From assembly GCA_963920575.1 (NCBI GenBank), contig OY986975.1:16337897-16401896 (forward strand): a DNA stretch of 64,000 nt, read 5' to 3'. The translations under genes were made by a program, and so were the position numbers. Positions 55,063-64,000 of the stretch are shown here, one piece after another (position 1 is the stretch's first letter; every line of letters starts with the position of its first letter). This DNA is from Narthecium ossifragum (lineage: Eukaryota > Streptophyta > Magnoliopsida > Dioscoreales > Nartheciaceae). Below the pieces are notes generated by a model, which was given only the letters and a program-made list of their open reading frames with translations, had not been told where the DNA came from and ran no database searches.

Positions 55063-57732
55063 ATGGCATCGCCTGTGGTTACTTTTGTGGTGAATAAACT
55101 GGGTGACTACATCATCCAAGAAGCTTCCGCCTTTCTTGGAGTTCGAGAAGATATAGAGTGGTTGGAGAGGGAGCTAAGGGGAATGTTCTGCTTTCTATCT
55201 GATGCTGATGCAAAACGGAAGGGAAACGATGAAAGAGTGAAGAATTGGGTCCGCGAGATCAGAGATGTTGCTCATGAGGCAGAAGATGTCATTGATAATT
55301 TCCTAATTAAAGTCAGAAGCCACCTTTCAAGAAGATCTCCCTTGTTGAAGATGGCCAGCTGTGCTGATCTCTTTGTTTCCACTAAAGCTCGCAGGGATAC
55401 TGCTAAAAAGATTGCATGCTTGAAATCGAGGATCACCGAGATCTCCATTCGTCGGGTTGCACTTGGTATTGTTAATTTAGGTGAAGATGGAGGATTTGAC
55501 ACTGCAGTGATGCGAGATAGTTTGCAAGCACGAAGACGATTATCTCCTCACCATTATGACGAAAGCAGCGTGGTTGGATTTTCTGCGGAGAAGAAAATGA
55601 TAGTTGATCAATTGCTTGGCCAGGAGAAACGTCGATTTGTGATTTCTATAGTTGGTATGGGAGGCCTCGGCAAGACCACTCTTGCCAAGAAAGTGTTTCA
55701 CAGCAATGAAATCTCACAACACTTCAAGGCTCGCGTTTGGGTGACCGTCTCTGAAACTTACAATGTGCTTGAGCTGTTAAAGAAATTGCTGAAAGAAGTT
55801 GGAGCAACAACAAATAATGAAAATGGAGATGAAGAGGAACTAAAGTCTAATCTCTGTGAAGCACTTAAGATGAGAGGAACGTATCTTGTTGTGATGGATG
55901 ATGTATGGAAGAAAGAAGTATGGAGGCGGATCGAAACAGCTCTACCAGATATCGGAAACGGAAGCAGGGTGATTTTCACTACGCGGATTGAAGATGTCGC
56001 AAGATCTGCCGACCCAGCTATCCCTCCCCATAAATTGCGATTATTGGACAATGAAGAGAGTAGATTGCTCTTTCTTAAAAAAGTTTATCCATATCGAGAT
56101 GTCCAAACCTTCAGAGAGGATTTGAAGCATGTAGGAGAGAGATTGGTAGAAAGTTGTCACGGTTTGCCGCTTGCCTTGGAGGTTTTAGGAGGCCTTTTAT
56201 CCACCAAAGTTGAGAGGGCCGATGTATGGTCGAGTATGTTAAATAAGGTCAAGTGGCAAGTGGCGGAAGAAGGGAAAGAATGCATGGATATCTTGCGTTT
56301 GAGTTACGAACAGCTGCCTCATTATCTGAAACCATGTTTTCTGTACATTGGCGCCTTCCCAGAAGACTATGACATTCGTATCAATGGTTTAATTGAACTA
56401 TGGATAGCTGAAGGGTTCATACCAAAGAGGCTAGGAGAAACTAGGAAGAGCACGTCGGAGGATTTCTTGCATGAATTGATCCAAAGGTGCATGATTCAAG
56501 AAAAAAGATACCACTGTGGCAGACTTGTCTTCATAGGCGTTCATGATCTCATACGTGATGTTTGCATAGAGGAAGCTAGAGAGAGTGGATTGCTAAGTGT
56601 GGTAAGCCATCTGGCAGATGAACTGCCCACTTCTTCAGATTTGGCAGGAACCCGTCGGCTGGCCATTAGTGATCGTAACGAGCAGGCATATGTTAACCTC
56701 TCAGAGGACATGTGGAAGATGCCTAATTTGCGTACCCTGATATGCTTCACAAATATTAAGGGGGGTGGCCAATTCCTTAGTGGTTTAAGATTGTTGAGAG
56801 TAATTGATTTCACTTGTCAGTCAGATGGTATGGAGTTGCCAAAAGAAATGAAAAGCATGATTAATTTGAAATGCCTGAGATATTGGAGCAGTAATTCAAA
56901 AAATTTGATTTGCAAGTCATCAATAGAAATTCTTCATAATTTGCAAGTTGTGGATGTATATCCTGGACTTGAAGGCTCTTCTATCCGCAGCATTGAAGCG
57001 CTGACAAACCTAGTGACATTTAACGGGATAAAGGCCGGGAGATGGATTGAAAGTGATTTCAGCAAGCTACTCCACCTTGAAATTTTGAAAATAACTGGTG
57101 TTGAAAATGTACACCATGAGATGCTTCTCGGATCACTTGGGAAATTGAGTTGCCTTTGCACCTTGACGCTATATGCAGAAGCTGAACATGGAACAATTCC
57201 CACGGAGGTCCTTGCGATATTTTCGAGACACCGCCGTCTTTGTCGTATAATTTTGGTAGGGCTATTATCAAAGAAGCAGCAGCTCCCACCCTGCAATCAG
57301 TTCGCACCTAATCTTGCTTATCTTTATTTGGTTTCTTCCACATTGGAGCAAGACCCGATGCTAGTGTTGGAGAACCTACCCAACCTCATCTATCTTTTCC
57401 TGCACAACGCTTACGTTGGGAAGAAGATGTTTTGTTCTTCAGGTGGATTTCCAGCACTGCGAGAAATGTATATCGAAAACTTGGAAGCTCTAGAGGAGTG
57501 GACGATGGAGCCTGGAGCAATGCCTAGCCTCATCAAGTTATCCATATGGAATGTCCGTACCCTGAACATGCTTCCCGAAGGACTACGAAGTGTGACGACC
57601 ATTAGCCATTTGGATTTAAGTGGAATATCTGATGAGTTGCTGAGAAGGGTTCAGCGAGACCATGGCGAGGATTGGCACAAGATCCAGCATATACCACACC
57701 TCAACATCCCTTCTATAGTTTACGGTGGGTGA
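55063..57732 (+). CDS. CC-NB-LRR (CNL) disease-resistance protein, Rx/RPP13-like
   Basis: 889 aa, single exon from ATG 55063 to TGA 57730-57732. The Rx-type coiled coil (~1-130) carries EDVID at 74-78. NB-ARC follows: P-loop GMGGLGKTT (198-206), RNBS-A FKARVWVTVS, kinase 2 LVVMDDVW (275-282), RNBS-B GSRVIFTTR (300-308), GLPLAL (367-372) and RNBS-D CFLYIGAFPED; VHD stands in the MHD position (493-495). LRRs run from ~520 to 885. All nucleotide-binding motifs are present, so it looks functional. It acts in the cytosol as an ADP/ATP-switched immune receptor triggered by a pathogen effector. A strong 3' splice site at 57811-57816 permits an alternative C-terminus. It is the parent or sister of the pseudogene at 6103-13914. 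Confidence 0.95.
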   Translation: MASPVVTFVVNKLGDYIIQEASAFLGVREDIEWLERELRGMFCFLSDADAKRKGNDERVKNWVREIRDVAHEAEDVIDNFLIKVRSHLSRRSPLLKMASCADLFVSTKARRDTAKKIACLKSRITEISIRRVALGIVNLGEDGGFDTAVMRDSLQARRRLSPHHYDESSVVGFSAEKKMIVDQLLGQEKRRFVISIVGMGGLGKTTLAKKVFHSNEISQHFKARVWVTVSETYNVLELLKKLLKEVGATTNNENGDEEELKSNLCEALKMRGTYLVVMDDVWKKEVWRRIETALPDIGNGSRVIFTTRIEDVARSADPAIPPHKLRLLDNEESRLLFLKKVYPYRDVQTFREDLKHVGERLVESCHGLPLALEVLGGLLSTKVERADVWSSMLNKVKWQVAEEGKECMDILRLSYEQLPHYLKPCFLYIGAFPEDYDIRINGLIELWIAEGFIPKRLGETRKSTSEDFLHELIQRCMIQEKRYHCGRLVFIGVHDLIRDVCIEEARESGLLSVVSHLADELPTSSDLAGTRRLAISDRNEQAYVNLSEDMWKMPNLRTLICFTNIKGGGQFLSGLRLLRVIDFTCQSDGMELPKEMKSMINLKCLRYWSSNSKNLICKSSIEILHNLQVVDVYPGLEGSSIRSIEALTNLVTFNGIKAGRWIESDFSKLLHLEILKITGVENVHHEMLLGSLGKLSCLCTLTLYAEAEHGTIPTEVLAIFSRHRRLCRIILVGLLSKKQQLPPCNQFAPNLAYLYLVSSTLEQDPMLVLENLPNLIYLFLHNAYVGKKMFCSSGGFPALREMYIENLEALEEWTMEPGAMPSLIKLSIWNVRTLNMLPEGLRSVTTISHLDLSGISDELLRRVQRDHGEDWHKIQHIPHLNIPSIVYGG

Positions 57733-57932
57733 TTGAATAGTGAATACCCCATATGATTGCTTCAAAGATTTCGATCTATAATCTAACAAATTCTAGGATT
57801 TTTCTTCATCTTGCAGGGTATGATGATGAGATGGATTAAGAATGCGCGAAGCTAGATATGATCCCGTGCATGCGCTTACCCTCCTCGCAACAGCTCATGC
57901 AAATGTGCGATGTTAAACTATAGTAACAACCC
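57733..57932 (+). other. 3' flank of the NLR gene, possible terminal intron
   Basis: Contains TTTTTCTTCATCTTGCAG (57799-57816), a strong acceptor. If a donor at 57725 (ACG|GTGGGT) is used, the last residues GG would be replaced by GYDDEMD and a stop at 57837-57839. No poly(A) signal was identified with confidence. Confidence 0.4.
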
Positions 57933-60087
57933 TGTTGACACCGATTTTGGCTAGGCCAAAAAGGTTGCAATATTTAACCCCATAACACCTGCCTTCGGTT
58001 TGTTTGAGCCAAAACAGCATTAAATAGACTCAAACAAACTTAAAACATATTTAAAATGCCCTATGAATGATTTTCCTCATTTCGATGGCATCAGGGGCAT
58101 TTGGGGAATTTCACTCGCCCAAGAGCGTATTGGGGATCTGGGCCAAAATACATGCATGGACCTCCTATTAAATTCTACAGTGATCCTACATGGCTTTGAC
58201 GGCATCCTAAATAAGCTATATATGGATGTAGGGGTGTTTTGGTAATTTTAATACAAAAAAGAGACCTGGTAGAAACTCAGATGAAAGATGCATAATTAGA
58301 TTCCTTAATTACGTCCCAATTGGCCTAGCTCGATTCTGATGGCATCCTACATGAACCAAGGATATAAAAGAGCATTTTAGTAATTTCAACCCGTCAGGGT
58401 ATTTATGAAAATACGATAAAATGCACACAACACACATCAACCCTTAGACAGTTTCCTATATAAACCGGAAAGTATAAAGATATAGCCCAAATTGTCCATC
58501 ATAAGGGCATTTTGGTCATTTCTACCTCTTGGGAGGTAATTATACAAAATTTACACATATTGACCGTTCCAGGCCCCGTCCACCTTAGAGGTGTATTATC
58601 GTCCAAATATATATGGACATTACATGAACCAAATTCGAAAGGGTAAGACGATCATTTAGCCTCAAAGGGTATGTTGGTCATTTTACTGCGACCTTAGCCC
58701 CCAGGGGTATTTTGGTCGATTTACACCCTCAGGGGTATAGTTGCCTGAAATCTGACCATTCCTCCCTCCGAAATATTTCGGTCCAGAATACATGACCGCT
58801 GAGAGGGTATTTTGGTAAAATTCATGAAAATATTCAGAATACAAATAAACATTATGCGCAGGAGTAAATATGAATAAATATTCAAATAATTTAAATGGAC
58901 ATGAAAAATATTCGAATTATGACATGTTTGAAAATTCAAATATTACTTTCAAAATTCAAAAATCCGCCAGAACATCCCATACCATATAAAAAAATAAAAT
59001 TAGCATCCCTAGTCACAGCTAGGTTGCATGGCCGGCTATCCTTATATGAAAGGATTAGCCTCCTTTAATGCAATCAACCCCCTTTGATTAAGGATCGATG
59101 ATCCCATTCCATACTAAGATACGTGCTTTTCATGCCTATAAATAGAGGAGTGTGGGGTGAGAAGAGGACGGCGTGAAGGCTCTGCTGGGAGGTTGTGAGA
59201 GACGTCCGGAGATAGACGGCGAAGCCCTGCCGAGAGGCCCACGTCGGAGACGCGAAGAGCTTGGAGGCTTGAAGACGGAGAGGTCCTGTTGACGGCTTGA
59301 GGTTGTGCACCACCGGAAGACGCCGATCCCGTCGACGCAGCCGGAACCCATCCAAAGCTCAAGTCGTTGGGTTGCCGCTGTAAGAAGCTTCGCCGGTCCT
59401 ACGACGCAAGCTCCATCCCTCCGCTCGGCCCAGACCTCCAGCGAGGCACTCCAGTCAGCTTCCTTGACGGCGACGGAGATCAGATCCAAGCGCTCCCTCA
59501 TCTCCAACGGCTTCAAAGAACGACGCCTCCCCTGCTTCCCCTGTTCCAGCCGACGCTTCCCATCTTCCCGACGGTCCGGCGACGCAGGGGCTCAAACCCA
59601 CTCTAAAGAAGAATATCCACCGTCGTCTCTCCAAGCCCGAGCCGGCAACACAAGCTTCATCCCCGACCGCTTGCTGCACGTCCCCTGTTCCAGCCGGCGT
59701 CTACATTTCTCTAGCTCCAGCCGACTTCATCAAGTCCAGCTGCTGTTCTCCCATGGCGACGGAGATCTGGTCCCTCTGGACGGCATTCCTCAGCTCCGGC
59801 AGTCTCGAAGATCCGGCGACGAAGCTCCAACAACGTCCTGCATGTCGATGAAGGTGGAGGTCCAAGACCTCATGTCCTTCCCTTTTGTTATTATTATTAT
59901 TATAATGTTTATGTTATTGGATCTAGAATCGGAGGTGTTTCCTACGGGGATGTAAATGATGGATTTGCCGATTTGGCGATCCAGGGGTGTGGTGCCTGCA
60001 ATTTCCTTGTACGAAATTAAAAAATGATTTGCTCGGAAATAAAATAGAAATCTCATACCCGCGAGATCGACGTTTTATCCACGAACA
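57933..60087 (+). mobile_element. 5' LTR of a Tat/Ogre-like Ty3/Gypsy element
   Basis: 2155 bp, TGTTGACACCGATTTTGGC...ATCCACGAACA, followed three bases later by a PBS. 58070-58820 contains about ten diverged copies of a GGGTATTTTGGTAATTT-like phrase. A TATA box CTATAAATAG lies at 59136-59145. The following GC-rich ~800 bp (59150-59950) is the transcribed leader; its open frames (for example 59305-59955) are low-complexity and not a recognisable protein. The matching 3' LTR is not in the window. Confidence 0.75.
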
Positions 60088-60092
60088 AAATC

Positions 60093-60110
60093 TGGCACAC
60101 CCGGTGGGAC
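60093..60110 (+). other. Primer-binding site of the Tat-like element
   Basis: TGGCACACCCGGTGGGAC follows the LTR. It resembles the TGGC(A/G)CGCCCGGTGGGAC site common in Tat/Ogre elements. The tRNA identity (Arg-type) is from memory. Confidence 0.7.
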
Positions 60111-60249
60111 CACACCTTACCTCCCATCTCTAGATTCAATCAAAAAAAAAAAAACAAAAAAAATGATGGTGAAAAAAAAATAAATCATCATCAAAATTAA
60201 AATCAAAATACATATATACCCTTACATCCTTACAAGTCTTCCTTATTAA

Positions 60250-63249
60250 ATGAAGGACATGGCACAAGCAACTTTGGAGGCGTTCGTCACTATTCGCTTC
60301 GGTGACCTCTCCTTTGACATCTCGATTGGAGGCGACGGCCTTCTGATGCCGGCGACGCTATCAAAAGTTACCTTCACCGCTCCAGGAGCAGCTACCTCCG
60401 ATGCACAAGAAAAGATCATCGTAGGCGGACCTCATGAAAAGATGGTGACTTGCCGGGATGAGCTCTCGACTCGCCAAAGGAAGCATAGCGCTGAAGCTCC
60501 CCCAGTTGGACCTGGCCGCCAAAAAGAAAACAAGACAATTGCAAATGGACTTCGTGTCTACCCAGGAGCAACTAAAGACATCAAACCAAGGACGTTGGCG
60601 CCGTCAAGCGGTTCGAGCAACCAAATGAAGCTGAAGACTCCCCAAAATTGTCCAGTCACAAGTGTTGGAGGCTCCTTAGCCGGATCTCGCACCCATCAAG
60701 CCGAGAATGCCAAAGTTCCAACAAGCAAGCCACGCACATACTCAGTGGCAGCCACACAATCAAAGACGCTTGTTTCACAAAAGGAGTCGGGAGCAGCCAT
60801 TCGCGTTGAACCTGTTCCGGCCGACGACGACGGCTTCACTCTTGTTACTTCCAAGAGAAGGCCCATGGTGCCCGAGAAAACCTCTGCGACCCAGACGATC
60901 TCTGCATTATATTTCGAAGATCCAAAAAACTAAAATAATATCTCCTTCTGTTGCGAAAACACAGGTGGCTCCTAAGGTCGACTACGAAACCCACTACGAG
61001 GTGTACCCCAACAAACCTTGGATCGGCCTTCACGCAACAGGAAATGATGAGGCGTCACTTCATGTTCGGTATTGCTATGTTCAGTTACTCCGAGCAGAGT
61101 ACGAACGCCAACGGAGAAATGCGGAGCCCAAGCACCCGACTCATCAAGGTTACATCGAAGATATGCGAGTAGCCTAGACATACTACATTTCCCAGGAGCT
61201 GCAGAGTCTTCGAAACGAAGCGAGCTCAGATATAGGCGACACCAACATCCTTCACTTCAATGACGACAATTTCCAGCATGAGGAGAGCTACAACCAAACA
61301 CAACTCACCCATCTCCCCGTCAAGACAGAGAAGCCCGTCAGAAGGAGGAAGAATACGAAGTCAAAAGCGGCTACGTATCGTCCTCCGTTTCACGCTGGAG
61401 GTTCGAGCCATCCTTATTATGGGGCTTCGTTCAAGACCAACTCATCCGAAGCTTCATCACGGAGAAGTCAAAACACAAAGGGGTCCTCCAAGAGAATGAA
61501 TTTGACATCGTTGCAGCAGTGCCCGTTGGAATTCAAGACGACGAGATGTCCACTTCGACTAATACGTCTTCAAATGTTCCACCCAAAAGACGAAGGAAGA
61601 AAGCCGCCGTTGAAGAACCTCAAAAGGGGCTCATCGTCAACTTACCTCCAAATCGTCCACATACTAGAAGCGTCACCCGCTCCCTAGGCAACAAGGACGT
61701 GGCTTCCGAGGCGTCATACGAATGCGAATTTCCTGCTCTCCCTGAGTCCCCGGTGAACGAGTCACCCAGAAGCAGATCCCCTTCACCTGAGCACTACCAA
61801 GTCTTCGCTACTATGGTCGAAGAGGAGTTGGAGCAATTGAGGAACGCGCTACAACTAAGGGATGCTGAGATAGCCAGCCTCAAAGCCCAAGTACCTCCTG
61901 AAAATAATTCACATGCTGAAAATAATTCTCATGCGAATGTTCCTCCCAATATGGTACCTCTCGACACTGTGCATAAATTGGTCGCCGAGAGCGTGAGGGC
62001 CTTCCACATGCAAAACCAGTACGCCATGAGGCTGGGATACATGAAGCCATACTCTGCCAAGATAGACCTGGTCCCATATCCGACAAACTATCGGCAACCT
62101 CAATTCACCAAGTTCAACGGGAGCGGATCCCCACATGAGCACATTGCTCATTTCCTAGCGGCCTGCCAGGACACGGCTCATAACGGCGCGCTATTAGTGC
62201 GTCAATTCGTCCAGACCCTCTCTGGGCCGGCATTTACGTGGTACATCAAGCTGCTTTCGGGATCCATCACCTCATGGGAACAAATGCAGGAGGCGTTTCT
62301 TTAGAGGTTCTATAGTACCCAAAGAAGCGTTGGGATTACGGAGCTCACCCAAACCGAACAGAGTTCACATGAGAAAGCTGCGGACTTCATCAACAGGTGG
62401 AGGAACCTAAGCATCCACTGCCCGCAGCCCATCACGGAAGCCGAAGCCGTACGGATGTGTATGAACAATCTGGGCCCGGAGATGGCACTTTACTTGCAAG
62501 GCGTCCGTCCGCTCTCCTTTGAGGAGTTGGCCTCTAAAGCCACGGACATCGAAAACTACCTGCACCATATAGCTAGAAAAAGCCATACGACGAACAGCGC
62601 CCCCGATCGTGCCAAGAGAGATAAAGCTCCACCAAAAGAAAAGGCAGTGCTGCAGACCTCCGCAACACAGACGCCTAGACCAAAGGAGACTTATGTTCCC
62701 AGGGAACAACTTCGGCCCAGAGATGGCTCATCCGAACCTACACAGCGACGGGTAAAGACTCTGAAGGAGAGGATAGAAAAGGAATACTCCTTCCCCCGAG
62801 AAGAGGTCCTTGACATCTTCAAAGGGTTGTTGGATCTTGGGCTTATAGAGCTCCCGGAGCCGCGACGCCATGAAGAAGCAAATAAGGTGGATGAGCCTAA
62901 GTATTGCCACTACCATAGAATACTGGGACACACCCTCCAAGACTGTTTCGTCCTCAAGGATAAGATCGAGAAGCTGATCGACGAAGGAGTCATGGATGCC
63001 GGACTCCTAAGGAAGCTTAAAAAAGACAAAAGGACAGAGTCGACACACATGATCACCACTATGGCTGGATCTGAACCCCTACACGAAGAGTACACACCTT
63101 CGACAATTCCCTATGGGGAAATGCAGCGCGCCGCTCAAATACCCCCTTCCAGCAGCATCGGAGGTAGATATATGTCCATTCCCTCGTGCGCACCAACTAA
63201 GAAACACATCATTGAATTCAAACTTGGTCTACAAAACCATTATAATTAA
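60250..63249 (+). pseudogene. Tat-like pre-gag and gag region, truncated and broken
   Basis: An N-terminal frame (60250-60933) encodes an unidentified basic, Ser/Thr-rich protein. It shifts frame near 60920 (YEVYPNKPWIGLHATGND) and hits a TAG at about 61175. It then returns to frame 1 for gag (61519-63249), broken by one TAG at 62302-62304. The gag core includes LVPYPTNYRQPQFTKFNGSG, HIAHFLAACQDTAHNG, ITSWEQMQEAF and RFYSTQRSVGITELTQTEQ. A downstream zinc-ribbon-like CHYHRILGHTLQDCFVLKD follows. This is the Retrotrans_gag arrangement of Tat elements. It stops abruptly at about 63240 where CACTA sequence begins; protease and RT are absent. Confidence 0.8.
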
Positions 63250-64000
63250 TAGTCAATAGTTCAAATAGAATAAATGAATATGAATTGGTTAGAAATATAT
63301 GAAAATTAAACTTATACCTGCATACATTTGTAGATTTTGTCCTTAGCCTCATCATCGACCTCCTTCCACTTAGTCACACCTTCTGAGGTTTTTTCTGTCA
63401 CCCCTAATGGACGATGTTGTTTGACTACATAGCTCAGCTCAGATGCAAACATAGCTGCATTTTCGCCAACTGGGACACCAACACCCACTGAAATTTGAAT
63501 TGGCAACTTTTGATTTCCATTTGCACGCCGCACATTTGACAACCTTATGCCTCTTGATTTTCCCAGACCTACTCTTTTTCGATGTGCAATATGGCCTTCA
63601 AATAATTCATGTTATTGAGTAAATCAAGCACCTTAGGCATATTACGTCGTACATATTGTTAAAGCAGTTATACCTGTCTCGGTCTGATCAGTAGGTATCA
63701 TCACTCCTTCACCTTGCTGATTGGAAGTCATATCTTAAAGAAAGTACCCCTGCCTAGACCATCAACAAAGTAGCATGCATGTTACTGCTATCTCTCCTAC
63801 CTAGACCATTAGCTACATGCTTATTTATAATGATTGGAACAAAGCTCCTCTCTAGCCCTCTCTACTGCCCTTTGAAAACACCCACAAAACACCCCCCCGC
63901 GAACCAAACGCAAAGGAACAAAGGAACACTTGATAGAAAGGAACAGAGGAAGAGCGCGGGGGGATGTAACAAACTACGCGAGCCTCCCGATGAAGCCAAC
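63250..64000 (-). mobile_element. Second CACTA (En/Spm) element fragment, 5' part of its gene
   Basis: The minus strand encodes the first exons of a Transposase_24-like protein, with ~270 bp of upstream sequence running off the window. The junction with the Tat gag at ~63240-63260 has no CACTA terminus, so one of the two is truncated here. Everything beyond 64000 is unseen. Confidence 0.6.
63318..63731 (-). CDS. CACTA Transposase_24-like protein, N-terminal exons (partial)
   Basis: Exon 1 is 63674-63731 (ATG at 63729-63731; MTSNQQGEGVMIPTDQTET) with donor CAG|GTATAACT. Exon 2 is 63318-63595 with acceptor TTGAAG and donor CAG|GTATAAG. Joined, they give 112 open codons. Exon 2 reads GHIAHRKRVGLGKSRGIRLS, followed by KLPIQISVGVGVPVGENAA and KWKEVDDEAKDKIYKCMQ. 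The order basic region, glycine-rich I-P-V-G stretch, then a WK-V...K helix is characteristic of the plant Ptta/En/Spm Transposase_24 family. Downstream exons should lie below 63318 but are replaced by Tat gag, so the gene is incomplete. Confidence 0.65.

Noticed and set aside
59305..59955. 216-codon frame before the Tat gag
   Set aside because: It lies inside the LTR/leader of the Tat-like element; overlapping antisense frames are equally long and none resembles gag.

Overview
The window reads as a repeat-dense nuclear segment of a flowering plant. It holds a Rx/RPP13-type CC-NB-LRR resistance gene, plant LTR-retrotransposon lineages (Athila-like, Tat-like, a Tekay/Del-like solo-LTR family and two Copia elements), L1-type LINE tails, CACTA DNA transposons and a MITE. 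I cannot name the species. Roughly 85-90% is transposon-derived, mostly nested or truncated.

Layout, left to right. 1-2140: 3' end and 3' LTR of an Athila-like element. 2190-6090: a minus-strand Athila-like LTR split by a Tekay-like solo LTR (2418-4847). 6103-13914: a decayed copy of the NLR gene, split by a Copia element (6544-13024) with a perfect 5-bp target duplication. 14632-15524: LINE tail. 15525-19907: Athila-like LTR and internal DNA in which one LTR serves two internal regions. 19908-22233: Tekay-like LTR fragments around a short unidentified coding-like remnant. 22236-29222: minus-strand Athila element with 3' LTR, extra 3' ORF and integrase. 29223-31690: LTR fragment and a second LINE. 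31690-32960: a small probable host gene on the minus strand. 33021-41021: a nearly intact minus-strand Copia element containing another solo LTR (37552-40090). 42045-42803: a palindrome-rich MITE. 43349-52820: a 9.5-kb CACTA element that contains a third solo LTR and an AGAMOUS-clade MADS-box exon. 52821-55062: duplicated NLR upstream flank. 55063-57732: the intact 889-aa NLR. 57933-63249: Tat-like LTR and gag. 63250-64000: 5' exons of a second CACTA gene on the minus strand.

Probable host functions are the intact NLR (intracellular immune receptor) and the 74-aa two-exon gene at 32.1-32.5 kb (predicted mitochondrial or membrane protein). The split NLR copy shows that the locus was duplicated and then colonised by transposons.

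Most unusual signals: (1) ten arrays of paired hairpin-forming GATCGATC-like palindromes in two different Gypsy LTR families and just upstream of the Athila 3' ORF; arm sequence differs between arrays but complementarity is kept. (2) A Copia element whose primer-binding position matches no tRNA 3' end but is complementary to 14 nt of its own LTR. (3) A MADS I-domain exon inside a CACTA element. (4) An Athila-derived ORF encoding 62-residue hydrophobic tandem repeats. All statements rest on reading the sequence; no database search was run.
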